From an uncultured Faecalibacterium sp. (GTDB lineage Bacteria > Bacillota > Clostridia > Oscillospirales > Ruminococcaceae): a DNA stretch of 64,000 nt. The position numbers and the translations under genes were made by a program. The notes beneath the pieces are model-generated. The model saw nothing but the letters and a program-made list of their open reading frames with translations, did no database searches and was not told where the DNA came from. This document shows, piece by piece, positions 27,434 to 37,079 of this stretch; the stretch's first letter is position 1, and every line of letters starts with the position of its first letter. The stretch lies in contig CAKTEM010000001.1 in assembly GCA_934548045.1 (NCBI GenBank), positions 1 through 64,000 of the forward strand, written 5' to 3'.

Positions 27434-29477
27434 AGTGTTTTCTCCCTCTTTTTTGTGTCTGTGAATGATTCTGTTTCCGCTCTTCCTCCGCCGAAGAATC
27501 CACAGTCGGGTTTTCACCCCGGCGCAGGCGGTCGATCTGGTCGCGCAGGAAGGCCGCATGTTCAAATTCCAGCAGCTTGGCCGCTTCTTTCATCTCCCGG
27601 GTCAGCCGGTCGATGGCAGCTTCCCGTTCCAGCTTGCCCATCCGCCGGGTGTTCATCTTGGCATTTTCGGCCTTGTCACTGATCTCGATGGAATCCCGGA
27701 TGGCCTTGACGATGGTCTTCGGCACGATGCCGTGTTCCTCGTTGTAGGCCATCTGGATGGCGCGGCGGCGTTCCGTTTCCGTAATGGCCCGGTCCATGCT
27801 GTCGGTGACGACATCGGCGTACATGATGACTAAGCCGTCTGCGTTTCGTGCCGCACGGCCAATGGTCTGGATAAGGCTTGTCTCGCTCCGGAGAAAGCCT
27901 TCTTTATCGGCGTCGAGAATGGCGACCAGACTGACCTCCGGCAGGTCAAGGCCCTCGCGCAGAAGGTTGATGCCAACCACCACATCAATCGAGCCGAGGC
28001 GCAGGTCTTTGATGATCTCCATCCGCTCGAAGGTATCCACCTCGTGGTGCATATACTTGACCTTGATGCCCTGTTCGGTCAGATAATCCGTCAGGTCTTC
28101 GGCCATTTTCTTTGTCAGGGTGGTGACGAGGACACGCTCCTGCCGGGCGATCCGGGCATTGATCTCACCCAGAAGGTCGGTCACCTGCCCTTCGACCGGG
28201 CGCACTGAGATGACCGGGTCGAGCAGTCCGGTCGGACGGATGACCTGTTGTGCGATCTGGGTCGAGTTCTTCCGCTCATACTCGCCGGGTGTCGCCGAGA
28301 CGAAGATCATCTGGTTGAGCTTGGATTCCACTTCCTCGAACTTGAGCGGACGGTTATCGAACGCCGACGGCAGGCGGAAGCCGTACTCCACCAGCGTCTT
28401 TTTGCGTGCGAAATCGCCGCCGTACATCGCTCTTACCTGCGGCAGGGTGACATGGCTTTCGTCCACGAAGAGCAGGAAGTCATCCGGAAAGTAATCCAGC
28501 AGAGTCGTCGGCATGGTGCCGGGCGCGCGGCCGGACAGCACCGCCGAATAGTTCTCGATACCTTTGCAGATGCCGACCTCGGTCAGCATCTCAATATCAT
28601 AATTTGTCCGCTGCTGGATGCGCTGGGCCTCGATGAGCTTGCCCTCGGAAGTGAACTGTTTCACCTGCTGGTCGCACTCAGCACGAATCTTTTCAATGGC
28701 GGCGGCCTTTTTCTCCGCGCTGACGATATAATGGCTGGCCGGGAAGATAGCGACATGCTTGACGACGTTCTGCTTCGCGCCAGTCACCGGGTTGAACTCG
28801 ATGATGCGGTCAATTTCATCCCCGAAAAACTCCACCCGGATGGCGAGGTCGCTCATATAAGCGAGGTAGATATCCACCGTGTCTCCGTGGACACGGAACT
28901 TGTTGCGGATAAAATTGATGTCGTTGCGCTCATATTGCAGGTTTACCAGCCGACGGCAGAGGTCGTCGCGCTCCATCTCCATTCCCGGGCGCAGACTGAT
29001 GACCATGCTCCGGTAATCAATGGGGTCACCCAGCGAATAGATGCAGGAGACAGATGCCACGATGATAACATCCCGGCGTTCCGACAGTGCCGCCGTCGCC
29101 GAGTGGCGCAGACGGTCGATCTCGTCATTGATGGCACTGTCCTTTTCAATATAGGTATCGGTGCTGGGGATATAGGCTTCGGGCTGATAGTAGTCGTAGT
29201 AGGAGACGAAATACTCCACCGCGTTTTCCGGAAAAAACGACCGGAACTCAGTGCAGAGCTGCGCCGCCAGCGTCTTGTTGTGTGCCAGAACCAGCGTGGG
29301 CCGGTTGCACTGGGCGATGACGTTTGCCATCGTAAAGGTCTTGCCGCTGCCGGTGACACCCAGCAGGGTCTGACAGCGGTCGCCCCGGTTGACGCCCTCC
29401 ACCAACTCCGCAATGGCCTGCGGCTGGTCGCCGGTCGGTGAATAGGGCGACACCAGCTTGAATTTTTCTTCCGGCAT
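27420..29477 (-). CDS. uvrB: Excinuclease ABC subunit B
   Basis: A 685-residue DNA-damage-verifying helicase-like protein. Walker A is [18 protein letters not shown]. The beta-hairpin region is [20 protein letters not shown]. Motif II is [12 protein letters not shown] and motif VI is [14 protein letters not shown]. The C-terminal UVR motif ([20 protein letters not shown]) contacts UvrC. RBS AAGGAGGG precedes ATG 29477, and a clear promoter lies upstream. It forms a uvrB-uvrA operon; uvrC is not in the window. Confidence 0.97.
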
Positions 29478-29538
29478 GTCCGCCCTCCTTTCTGGTCCTC
29501 TCGATATAGAACCACAAATAGTTGTAACTTTCGGCTCA

Positions 29539-29567
29539 ATTATAGCACAATTATTTTTTAATGTAAA
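29539..29567 (-). promoter_or_regulatory. Promoter of uvrBA
   Basis: Minus-strand TTTACA and TATAAT with a 17-base spacer, about 60 bases before the uvrB start. I looked for a Gram-positive LexA box (GAAC-N4-GTTC) and did not find a convincing one. Confidence 0.8.
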
Positions 29568-29580
29568 CCATAAAGTTTCA

Positions 29581-30306
29581 TCAGTAGGGTCTGAGCATCT
29601 CGCCGGTAGTAAAATCGTAGAACGGCAGGCGGTTTTCTTCCCTCATCGAGAAATATTCCGTCTCGGTCAGGATGATGTGGTCGCGCAGATGCACCTTTAT
29701 CATTCCCAGCGCGCGGACGATATTCTCGGTTGCCTGTAAATCTTCCCGGGAGGGCAGAGCCATTCCGTTGGGGTGATTATGGCAGAGAACGACCGTGTCG
29801 GTTCCGCCTTTCAGGGCCGCTTCCACGATGTCCTTAATCTCCAGACTGACCTTGTTGCTGGTACCCTCCCGGAGCCAGAAAGTCGCTTTCACCCGGCTGC
29901 GGCTGTCCAGTACGACCAGCATCGCGCGTTCCCGGTCAGCACCGGCGAATTTTCCCAGCAGGAATCCGGCCAGCTGGTCGGTGGATTTGACCGCCCTCCC
30001 CTCTCCGGTCCGGCTGCGGTGATAGTATCGGCTGACCTCGGGCAGAAGATGCAGCATCCGCGCTGTGGACGGGCCGACGCCCTCGACCTTCATCAAATCC
30101 TCTTCGGATGCGTCCAGCACACCGGCAAAATCCCCGAATTTGTCAATCAAATCGTGGGCGATGCCGTTGGTATTCTTCTGGGGATTGGTGATGTAGAGCA
30201 GAACTTCCAACGCCTCGTGTGGAGCCAGCGACTCGAACCCCTGTTCGGCAATGCGCTGCCGCATCCGTTGGCGATGCCCCTGATGAATCTTCTTCCCGTC
30301 TGCCAT
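29581..30306 (-). CDS. radC: RadC-family JAMM/MPN protein
   Basis: A 241-residue protein. The N-terminal helix-hairpin-helix region ([20 protein letters not shown]) is followed by the JAB/MPN metalloprotease-like domain, whose zinc motif reads [10 protein letters not shown]...SREDLQAT, as in RadC. Its biochemical role is unsettled; a general function in recombination has been questioned. The start is supported by AAAGGAG nine bases upstream. It sits alone between the uvrBA promoter and a divergent plus-strand operon. Confidence 0.93.
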   Translation of the reverse strand: MADGKKIHQGHRQRMRQRIAEQGFESLAPHEALEVLLYITNPQKNTNGIAHDLIDKFGDFAGVLDASEEDLMKVEGVGPSTARMLHLLPEVSRYYHRSRTGEGRAVKSTDQLAGFLLGKFAGADRERAMLVVLDSRSRVKATFWLREGTSNKVSLEIKDIVEAALKGGTDTVVLCHNHPNGMALPSREDLQATENIVRALGMIKVHLRDHIILTETEYFSMREENRLPFYDFTTGEMLRPY

Positions 30307-30391
30307 AGCCGCTTTCTCCTTTGAGGTGTATTCTATTTTAATAGTACCTTATTTTCCACAAAAGACAAGGGCCGACAAAAAATATTCTGAG

Positions 30392-30420
30392 TTGACTTCA
30401 CTCATACATGAAATTATAAT
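30392..30420 (+). promoter_or_regulatory. Promoter of the pseudouridine synthase operon
   Basis: TTGACT and TATAAT with a 17-base spacer, 37 bases before the ATG at 30458. Confidence 0.88.
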
Positions 30421-30457
30421 GGATAAAAGGTTTACTATACGATAAACGAGGATTTAT

Positions 30458-31456
30458 ATGAAACAATACACTGCAACCGCCAACGACGAGGGCGTTCGTC
30501 TCTCGCGTTTTGTCCAGAGCGTGACCCGGGATTTTCCGACCAGCCTGCTGTACAAGAGTTTCCGCAACAAGCGCATCAAGGTCAACGGCAAAAAAGGTGC
30601 GCCGGAAGACCGCATCAAGGCCGGCGACCTCATCGAGCTTTACATCAACGACGAGTTCTTTCCTCCGGAGGGCGCAAAGCCTGCCCAGCGCGTTCCAAAG
30701 ACGCCCAAAAAGCAGCAGAACCAGCCCAAGGTGACGGTCATCTATGAGGATGAAAACATCGCCGTCCTCTACAAACCCACCCACCTGCTCTGCCACAGCG
30801 ACCGCACCGGCGACGCAAATCTGGTGGATGCCTTCACTCAGTACCTTGCACAGAAGGGCGAGTACGACCCTCAGGGTGAGAACCGCTTTAAGCCCGGTAT
30901 CTGCAACCGTCTTGACCGCGGCACCGAGGGCTTGGTCATTGCCGCCAAGAGCTACGCCGCCCTGCGCGACATGAACGAAATCATCCGCACCGACCTGCTC
31001 AAAAAGGAGTATTACACCATCACGGTCGGAATCCCCCAGAGCGGCCGCTTCACGGCATGGTGGGAGCATGACGAAAAGAACAACAAGGTCAGCATCCACG
31101 CCCACCAGTCACAGGACGAACGCCGGAAGCAGATCATCACCGATGTGGACGTTCTGCGCACCGCAGGCCCCTTTGCTCTGTGCAAGATTGGCCTTATCAC
31201 CGGACGGACGCACCAGATCCGCGCTCACCTCGCCTACCTCGGCAAGCCGGTCTTGGGCGACATCAAGTACGGCAACCGCAAGATGAACGAGCGCACCGGC
31301 ACCAAAACGCAGGCCCTCTGCGCCGTCCGTATCACCTTCGGCGATATCCCCGAAGAAAACACTCTGCACTACCTCTCCGGTAAGGTCGTCAAGCTAAAAG
31401 ACCCTCAGATTTTGAAGCAGTTTGATGCGTTGGATAAGAGCAAGGAACAAAAATGA
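30458..31456 (+). CDS. RluA-family 23S rRNA pseudouridine synthase
   Basis: A 332-residue enzyme that isomerises uridine in RNA. An N-terminal S4 RNA-binding segment (SLLYKSFRNKRIKVNGKK) is followed by the catalytic domain. NRLDRGTEGLVIAAKS contains the catalytic aspartate, and GRTHQIRAHLAYLGKPVLGD is the second family block. Members include RluC and RluD; the exact target position cannot be told from sequence alone. Its stop overlaps the next start (ATGA). Confidence 0.93.
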   Translation: MKQYTATANDEGVRLSRFVQSVTRDFPTSLLYKSFRNKRIKVNGKKGAPEDRIKAGDLIELYINDEFFPPEGAKPAQRVPKTPKKQQNQPKVTVIYEDENIAVLYKPTHLLCHSDRTGDANLVDAFTQYLAQKGEYDPQGENRFKPGICNRLDRGTEGLVIAAKSYAALRDMNEIIRTDLLKKEYYTITVGIPQSGRFTAWWEHDEKNNKVSIHAHQSQDERRKQIITDVDVLRTAGPFALCKIGLITGRTHQIRAHLAYLGKPVLGDIKYGNRKMNERTGTKTQALCAVRITFGDIPEENTLHYLSGKVVKLKDPQILKQFDALDKSKEQK

Positions 31457-32082
31457 AACATATCGACAAAACCACTTGGCCGAGAGCGGAATTATTTGAA
31501 TTTTTCTCGGCGGTGTCTCACCCATTTTACAGTGTCACCTTCCGGGTGGATGTAACAAAACTTCATGCCTACACTCGAAAGAACCATATTTCGTTTTATT
31601 ATGTGTTGGGATGGCTGGTGACAAAGGCCGTGAACGCCGTTGAGAATTTCCGCTATACCATCCGGGATGGCGAAATTTATCTTCTGGATGAGCGCATCCC
31701 CAGTCTGACCGACCTGAAACCCGGCAGTGAGCAGTTCCATATCGTGACTCTGCCGCTTTCGAAACCGATAGACGCTTTTTGTGCCGCTGCTCAGGAGCGA
31801 AGCCGGAACCAGACCACCCTGCTCGACCAGGACGAGGAAAACGACAATCTCACCTACATGTCCTGTACCCCGTGGTTTGACCTGACCGGTCTGACGAACG
31901 AACGGGATTTTGACCGAGATGATAACATTCCCCGTATCGCATGGGGCAAATATGTCGCCGATGCCGCTGGGCGCGAGACGCTTGGCATGTCGGTGGAGGT
32001 CAACCACCGGTTCATTGACGGCTATCATCTGGGGCAATTTTATCAGAAGCTCCAGCAGAGTATTGACGCCTTGGACATCTGA
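31453..32082 (+). CDS. Chloramphenicol-acetyltransferase-like acyltransferase
   Basis: A 209-residue protein of CAT length and fold. Near the C terminus VNHRFIDGYHLGQFYQKL matches the CAT active-site block (HHxxxDG): the first His is Asn, but the His four residues before Asp, which aligns with catalytic His195, is kept. FYYVLGWLVTKAVNAVENFR and TYMSCTPWFDLTGL are other family stretches. Members of this wider family acetylate varied substrates, so drug resistance should not be assumed. It is co-transcribed with the pseudouridine synthase and HD genes. Confidence 0.82.
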   Translation: MKHIDKTTWPRAELFEFFSAVSHPFYSVTFRVDVTKLHAYTRKNHISFYYVLGWLVTKAVNAVENFRYTIRDGEIYLLDERIPSLTDLKPGSEQFHIVTLPLSKPIDAFCAAAQERSRNQTTLLDQDEENDNLTYMSCTPWFDLTGLTNERDFDRDDNIPRIAWGKYVADAAGRETLGMSVEVNHRFIDGYHLGQFYQKLQQSIDALDI

Positions 32083-32094
32083 GGAGGTTTTTGT

Positions 32095-32682
32095 ATGTAT
32101 CCGACCCGTGAACAGGCCGAAACGTTGCTCGCCGAGGCATTGCCGCACAACCCCGGCCCTTGGGGAAACCACAGCCGCACCGCCGCCCATTGCGCCGAGA
32201 ATATCGCCGCCGCAAGCGGACTCGACCCGGACAAGGCGTATGTGCTGGGCTTACTGCACGATATCGGCCGACGGTTCGGCAAGCGGCACCTCGGCCATGT
32301 CTCGGACGGCTATTCCTATATGATGTCGCTGGGCTATGACGAGGTCGCGCACGTCTGCCTGAGCCACAGCTTCAACGACCAGTCGTTGTCCGATTACGTT
32401 GGTAACCGGGATACCACACCCGAAGAGACTGCCCTCATCGAAACCAACCTCGCCGCAATGGTCTACGACGAGTATGACCGGCTCATCCAGCTGTGCGATT
32501 CGCTGGCCGGTGCCGAGGGTGTCATGGACATCGAAGAGCGGATGATGGACGTGAAACGTCGCTATGGTGCCTACCCACAGCACAAATGGGATATCAACAT
32601 GGGCCTAAAACGGCATTTTGAAGAGCTGGCCGGGCGGAACGTCTATGATATCGTCGAAAAGGACACTTACCGCCCGGAATAA
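32095..32682 (+). CDS. HD-domain phosphohydrolase
   Basis: A 195-residue protein. The metal-binding HD motif is visible as NHSRTAAHCAENIA followed by VLGLLHDIGRRFGK, with another His in HVCLSHSFNDQSL and Asp in LIQLCDSLAGAEGV. The family hydrolyses phosphate esters of nucleotides or signalling molecules; the substrate is unknown. RBS GAGGAGG precedes ATG 32095. Confidence 0.88.
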   Translation: MYPTREQAETLLAEALPHNPGPWGNHSRTAAHCAENIAAASGLDPDKAYVLGLLHDIGRRFGKRHLGHVSDGYSYMMSLGYDEVAHVCLSHSFNDQSLSDYVGNRDTTPEETALIETNLAAMVYDEYDRLIQLCDSLAGAEGVMDIEERMMDVKRRYGAYPQHKWDINMGLKRHFEELAGRNVYDIVEKDTYRPE

Positions 32683-32702
32683 CGAAACTGTGACGAAAAA
32701 TC

Positions 32703-33001
32703 ATGAACCAGAAGATAAAAACGATTTTGGAGAGCGTGCTGATCCTGCTTTTGAGCGTTCTCATCTGCCTATGGTCGTCCTCTATGATGCCGACCGAGCC
32801 AAAATCGACCGTGTGCTGGCGGATTTGAAGAATGAGATCGAGCAGTTCAGCCAGTACGGCGAGAACACCGAAATCAGCTATGCACAGGGCTGGGCTCTCT
32901 CCACCGAGTACGCCCACTGCACCCTGCGCTCCCTCTTCGATAAGGCCGACCAGTTCATGTATGAAAATAAACAGCGGTCGAAGATGGGGAGACAGGATTA
33001 A
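32703..33001 (+). pseudogene. Remnant of a membrane-anchored GGDEF protein
   Basis: ATG 32703 opens a short frame with a single membrane helix (SVLILLLSVLICLW) that soon stops. From about 32770 a second frame encodes what looks like the end of a GGDEF domain: ADLKNEIEQFSQYGENTEI, then SYAQGWALSTEY and FDKADQFMYENKQ, the usual last helix of diguanylate cyclases. The catalytic core is missing. The parts fit a gene that lost its middle and shifted frame. Confidence 0.65.
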
Positions 33002-33222
33002 CGGCTATCCACCGTTCCACCGCAGAGAATTATCTGACCAAATTCAAAAATAGCAATATACCTATGTTATATTTTTGATATTTGCCAGTTTGGCCAACAT
33101 GCACTCATTGGCCAAGTTCCAACTTGGTCTTTCGCATTTAACTTGGTCAGCGTGGGCAAGTTGCTTTTTGAATGTAGCAATGATTTATTTTCGAACTTGG
33201 TCATATTGTTTTACCACAGTAA

Positions 33223-33260
33223 AACCGCCCCTTCATCCAAAACGGACTGAAGAGGCGGCT
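33223..33260 (+). terminator. Hairpin terminator at the end of the plus-strand operon
   Basis: AACCGCCCCTTCATCC and GGACTGAAGAGGCGGCTT pair with small mismatches around AAAAC; the following CTTTCTATTTCT is only moderately T-rich. Upstream, 33002-33222 holds no gene. It contains three direct copies of AACTTGGTC (33121, 33140, 33194) and two TTGGCCAA. Confidence 0.6.
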
Positions 33261-33285
33261 TTCTATTTCTTACTGATTCAGGAGA

Positions 33286-33672
33286 TTACTTTTCTTCCGA
33301 ATGTTTTTCCTGTTCCTCGCGGAGCTTTTTGATGCGCTTTTTCTCGCTTTCGACGCGCGGCCAAGGCCAGAAGAAGCCCTCATTGGTCTTGCACCAGCGC
33401 ACCAGCGGATAGAACGCGAAGGTCAGGCCGAAGACATACAGCAGCAGGTACAGCAGTGCGTCCAGCGTGAACAGTGCGTCCAATGCGCCGATCATTGCCA
33501 TGACAAAGCCGGCTTTCAGGAAGAACAGGCCGTTCTGGCGGCAGTATTCCGCAAAGTTTTCGGCTTTGACGGCGCGGCGGCCCTGATCGCCCCAGATTCG
33601 GGGATTTTTCATGACCGAATAGCCGTAAAAGACCATCATCAGGCCGCAGGTGAGCTGGAATCCAAAAAACAT
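33286..33672 (-). CDS. Small integral membrane protein of unknown function
   Basis: A 128-residue protein with three likely membrane helices (MFFGFQLTCGLMMVFYGYSV; GLFFLKAGFVMAMIGALDAL; LLYLLLYVFGLTFAFYPLV) and a strongly charged C-terminal tail (ESEKKRIKKLREEQEKHSEE). No family is recognised. It is encoded downstream of lysA in the same direction with a 49-base gap, so it may be part of that transcript. Confidence 0.7.
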   Translation of the reverse strand: MFFGFQLTCGLMMVFYGYSVMKNPRIWGDQGRRAVKAENFAEYCRQNGLFFLKAGFVMAMIGALDALFTLDALLYLLLYVFGLTFAFYPLVRWCKTNEGFFWPWPRVESEKKRIKKLREEQEKHSEEK

Positions 33673-33721
33673 AGTGTGCCTCGTTGTATGTCGTCAGGTG
33701 AATATTCGGACAGAAAGCAGT

Positions 33722-35008
33722 TTAATCCTCGAAGATCGGCTTCATGAAGGGCAGGAAGTCGAGGGTCGCAAAGTAATCGCGCGGCGTCTCAGCACGGCGG
33801 ATGAGGCGATGAGAGCCATCTTCGCAAAGCAGGACTTCGGCACTGCGGAGCTTGCCGTTATAGTTGTAGCCCATTGCAAAGCCGTGCGCACCGGTATCGT
33901 GGATATAGACCACATCGCCGATGTCGATCTTCGGAAGCATCCGGTCGATGGCAAACTTGTCGTTGTTCTCGCACAGACCACCGACGACATCATATTTGTG
34001 GTCGCAGGGAGCGTCTTCCTTGCCGAGGACAGTGATGTGATGGTATGCGCCATACATGGCCGGACGCATCAGGTTTGCGGCACAGGCATCCAGACCAATA
34101 TACTCCTTATAGATGTGCTTCTCGTGGATGGCAGTCGCGACCAGCGCACCGTAAGGGCCAGTGGTGAAGCGGCCCATCTCGGTGAAGATGGAGACATCGC
34201 CCATACCAGCCGGAACCAGAATCTCCTCGAACTTCTTGCGGACACCCTCGCCGATTGCCATGATATCGTTCTCGGTCTGGTCGGGGCGGTACGGGATGCC
34301 GACACCGCCGGACAGGTTGATGTAACCGATATGGACGCCGGTCGCCTTCTGGACGCGGACAGCCAGCTGGAACAGGATACCTGCCAGCTCGGGATAATAC
34401 TCGTCAGAGATAGTGTTGGAAGCGAGGAAGGCGTGGATGCCGAAGTTCTTTGCGCCCTTGGCGGCCAGCTTCTTGTAGCTCTCGATCATCTGCTCCTCAG
34501 TCATGCCATACTTGGCATCGCCGGGCTTGTCCATGACCTGAAATCCCTCTTCGCTTGCGCCCAGCTGGAAGGTTCCGCCCGGGTTGTAACGGCAGAAGAT
34601 GTTCTCCGGCACGCCTGCAACGCGCTCGAGGAACTCGACCATCGTTGCGTCGTCCAGATTGATATATGCACCCAGTTCGTAAGCCTTCTTCATATCCTCG
34701 ACCGGGGTCTGGTTGGAGGAGAACATGATATCGCTGCCGCTGAAGCCGCAGACTTCGCTGAGCATCAGCTCAGTCAGAGAAGAGCAGTCCACGCCGCAGC
34801 CCTCTTCCTTCAGGATCTGAAGAATGACGGGGTTGGGCAGAGCCTTGACCGCGAAGTACTCCTTAAAGCCCTTGTTCCAGCTGAACGCCTTATTGATACG
34901 GCGTGCATTTTCACGGATGCCTTTCTCGTCGTACACATGGAACGGGGTCGGCACATCCTGAATAATTTCCTGAGCCTGTGCCTCAGTCAAAAACGGTTTC
35001 TTTTCCAT
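33722..35008 (-). CDS. lysA: Diaminopimelate decarboxylase
   Basis: A 428-residue fold-type III PLP enzyme making lysine from meso-diaminopimelate. The PLP-binding lysine is in EYFAVKALPNP (about residue 54). GYINLSGGVGIPYRPDQ is the phosphate-binding glycine-rich block, and VVGGLCENNDKFA carries the catalytic cysteine region. RBS GAGAGGG precedes ATG 35008. It is separated by 54 bases from the sugar dehydratase gene upstream in the same direction. Confidence 0.94.
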   Translation of the reverse strand: MEKKPFLTEAQAQEIIQDVPTPFHVYDEKGIRENARRINKAFSWNKGFKEYFAVKALPNPVILQILKEEGCGVDCSSLTELMLSEVCGFSGSDIMFSSNQTPVEDMKKAYELGAYINLDDATMVEFLERVAGVPENIFCRYNPGGTFQLGASEEGFQVMDKPGDAKYGMTEEQMIESYKKLAAKGAKNFGIHAFLASNTISDEYYPELAGILFQLAVRVQKATGVHIGYINLSGGVGIPYRPDQTENDIMAIGEGVRKKFEEILVPAGMGDVSIFTEMGRFTTGPYGALVATAIHEKHIYKEYIGLDACAANLMRPAMYGAYHHITVLGKEDAPCDHKYDVVGGLCENNDKFAIDRMLPKIDIGDVVYIHDTGAHGFAMGYNYNGKLRSAEVLLCEDGSHRLIRRAETPRDYFATLDFLPFMKPIFED

Positions 35009-35062
35009 AAATACATCCCTCTCATTTTATAGTCACACCAGCAGGGCCAGTGTTCAAGCGAA

Positions 35063-36964
35063 TTAAAGCTTCAGGTTATCCCGGGTCGGCGTAAAGGTCG
35101 GGATCATCTTTTCCAGCTGGTCGACCACGCCGTCGTCGTTGTGTTCGGCAGCTTCGGCCAACGCCTGCAGCTGCTCATAGAAAACAGCCAAGTCAATATT
35201 CCGGGGCGGCGCAACAAAAATCTTGTTGTGTTCGGTGCGGCGCATCTTGTCCTGCTCTTCGTCCATCATCAGCTCCTCATAGAGCTTTTCGCCCGGACGA
35301 AGGCCGACGATTTTGATCTCCATATTCACGCCCGGCTCGTAGCCATAGAAGCGGATAAGCTGCTTTGCAAGGTCGATGATTTTGACCGGCTCGCCCATAT
35401 CCAGAACATAGATGCTTCCACTCTCGGCCAGCGCACCGGCCTGCAGGACCAGCTGTGCCGCTTCGGGAATCGTCATAAAATACCGCTCGATGTTCGCATC
35501 GGTCAGGGTGACGGGGCCGCCCTTCTTGATCTGCGACTCAAACAGCGGAATGACACTGCCGTGACTTCCCAGCACATTGCCAAATCGAACGGCGACGCAC
35601 TTCATCTCGGTGTTGCCGGCGAAGGTCTGGATGAGCATCTCGCAGATACGCTTGGTGCATCCCATCACGCTGGTCGGGTTGACCGCCTTATCGGTGGACA
35701 GCTGGACCAGACGCTCGACACCATGCTCGCTGGCACTTACCAACAGATTTTTCGTGCCGAGGACGTTGTTCTTGACTGCTTCCGCCGGGCTGACCTCCAT
35801 CAGCGGCACATGCTTGTGCGCCGCTGCATGGAAGACCACCGTCGGGTGATAGGTCTCGAAAACTTCATCCAGACGCTTTTTATCCCGGATGGAACCAATC
35901 AGCACCGTCACCGGGATATCCCGGCCATACTTCTGTTGAAGCTCCATCTGCAATTCGTAAGCGCAGTTTTCGTAGATATCAAAAATCAGCAGTTTGCCCG
36001 GGTGGAATTTCATCACCTGACGGCAGAGTTCACTGCCGATACTGCCACCGCCGCCCGTCACCAGAACGGTCTTACCGGTCAGGTAACCAGAGATTTTCGC
36101 AGTGTCCAGCGTGACTTCTTCACGGGAGAGGAAGTCGGCGGTGTTCAGTTCACGGAACGCTCCCTGCTGAGGTGCGTTTGCACCGACCAGCTGAGGGTCG
36201 CTCAGGATCTGCACGGCACAGTGAGTCGAAACACACAGGTCGATGACGTGGTTCAGGCGGTTGCCCTTCAACGTCGGAATGGCAATAATGATGCTGTGGA
36301 TGCTGTACTTTTCGCACAGAGCCGGGATCTCTTCCAACGTACCCTTGACCGGCACGCTGTGGATGGTCTGACCCAGCTTGTTGGGGTCGTCGTCCACCGC
36401 CACGACCGGATGGCCGTAGAAGGGGTTCGACTTGCAGACATTGATTGCCCACGCACCGGCCTCACCTGCGCCGACGATCATGACGGGGCGGTTGGGGTCT
36501 TTGCTGGCGTTGCCGTGCAGTCTCTCGCCGATGGGGTGGTTCAGGAACAGCCGCCACGCCAGACGGCTTCCACCGACCAGCAGGAAGATGAAGACCGACG
36601 CCATCACGTTGGCCGAGTTGAACAGCACGCCGTGGATGCAGAGCCGGTTGACGATGTAGACGATGACCGTCGGCACCGCGATCATTCCGGCAAGGCGGAT
36701 GAGGTCGCGCTCCCCTGCGTACTTCCACAGAATCGAGTAAAGCCCACCAGCGAGGAAGCAGGCCAGATAGACGGCCACGATCCACGGCAGGTTGTGGTAC
36801 AGCAGGCTGAGGTTGTGCGGCCACCAGATCTCCTCGTTGCTCGCACCATCCGCGCGGAGCAGAAGCGCGAAGTAGAAGCTGAACGCGACGATGGCCGCAT
36901 CCAGCAGAACCAGCAACGCCCGGCGCGCATAGATCCTCAGCGCAGTTTTTTGATTTTCTTTCAC
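35063..36964 (-). CDS. Membrane-bound nucleotide-sugar 4,6-dehydratase (CapD/WbpM/PglF type)
   Basis: A 633-residue protein. About four N-terminal membrane helices (residues about 15-135) are followed by a CoA-binding-like Rossmann region (VMIVGAGEAGAWAINVCKSN) and then the short-chain dehydrogenase domain with VLVTGGGGSIGSELCRQ. FHAAAHKHVPLMEVSPAEAV and the SxTDKAVNPTSVMG-type active-site block (quoted as LSTDKAVNPTSVMG) follow. It likely acts on UDP-GlcNAc in surface polysaccharide or glycoprotein synthesis. The start is GTG 36964, seven bases after AGAGGA; in-frame codons upstream lack an RBS. The flippase gene upstream supports a cell-surface role. Confidence 0.9.
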   Translation of the reverse strand: MKENQKTALRIYARRALLVLLDAAIVAFSFYFALLLRADGASNEEIWWPHNLSLLYHNLPWIVAVYLACFLAGGLYSILWKYAGERDLIRLAGMIAVPTVIVYIVNRLCIHGVLFNSANVMASVFIFLLVGGSRLAWRLFLNHPIGERLHGNASKDPNRPVMIVGAGEAGAWAINVCKSNPFYGHPVVAVDDDPNKLGQTIHSVPVKGTLEEIPALCEKYSIHSIIIAIPTLKGNRLNHVIDLCVSTHCAVQILSDPQLVGANAPQQGAFRELNTADFLSREEVTLDTAKISGYLTGKTVLVTGGGGSIGSELCRQVMKFHPGKLLIFDIYENCAYELQMELQQKYGRDIPVTVLIGSIRDKKRLDEVFETYHPTVVFHAAAHKHVPLMEVSPAEAVKNNVLGTKNLLVSASEHGVERLVQLSTDKAVNPTSVMGCTKRICEMLIQTFAGNTEMKCVAVRFGNVLGSHGSVIPLFESQIKKGGPVTLTDANIERYFMTIPEAAQLVLQAGALAESGSIYVLDMGEPVKIIDLAKQLIRFYGYEPGVNMEIKIVGLRPGEKLYEELMMDEEQDKMRRTEHNKIFVAPPRNIDLAVFYEQLQALAEAAEHNDDGVVDQLEKMIPTFTPTRDNLKL

Positions 36965-37079
36965 AAAAAATTCCTCTTTTGCATTTTGACGCGGAGCCTG
37001 TCCGCCATCATATTTTATCTCGGCACAGAAACCGTTCTCTCGCGGCACTGTTCCGCCGGGATACCTTCTGCTATTATAC

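Noticed and set aside
29478..29538. LexA/SOS box upstream of uvrB
   Set aside because: GAAC and GTT elements are present, but the spacing and symmetry do not fit GAAC-N4-GTTC.
31453..32082. Chloramphenicol resistance gene
   Set aside because: The fold and catalytic histidine are CAT-like, but the active-site block differs (NH for HH) and the gene is in a housekeeping operon. Resistance cannot be claimed.
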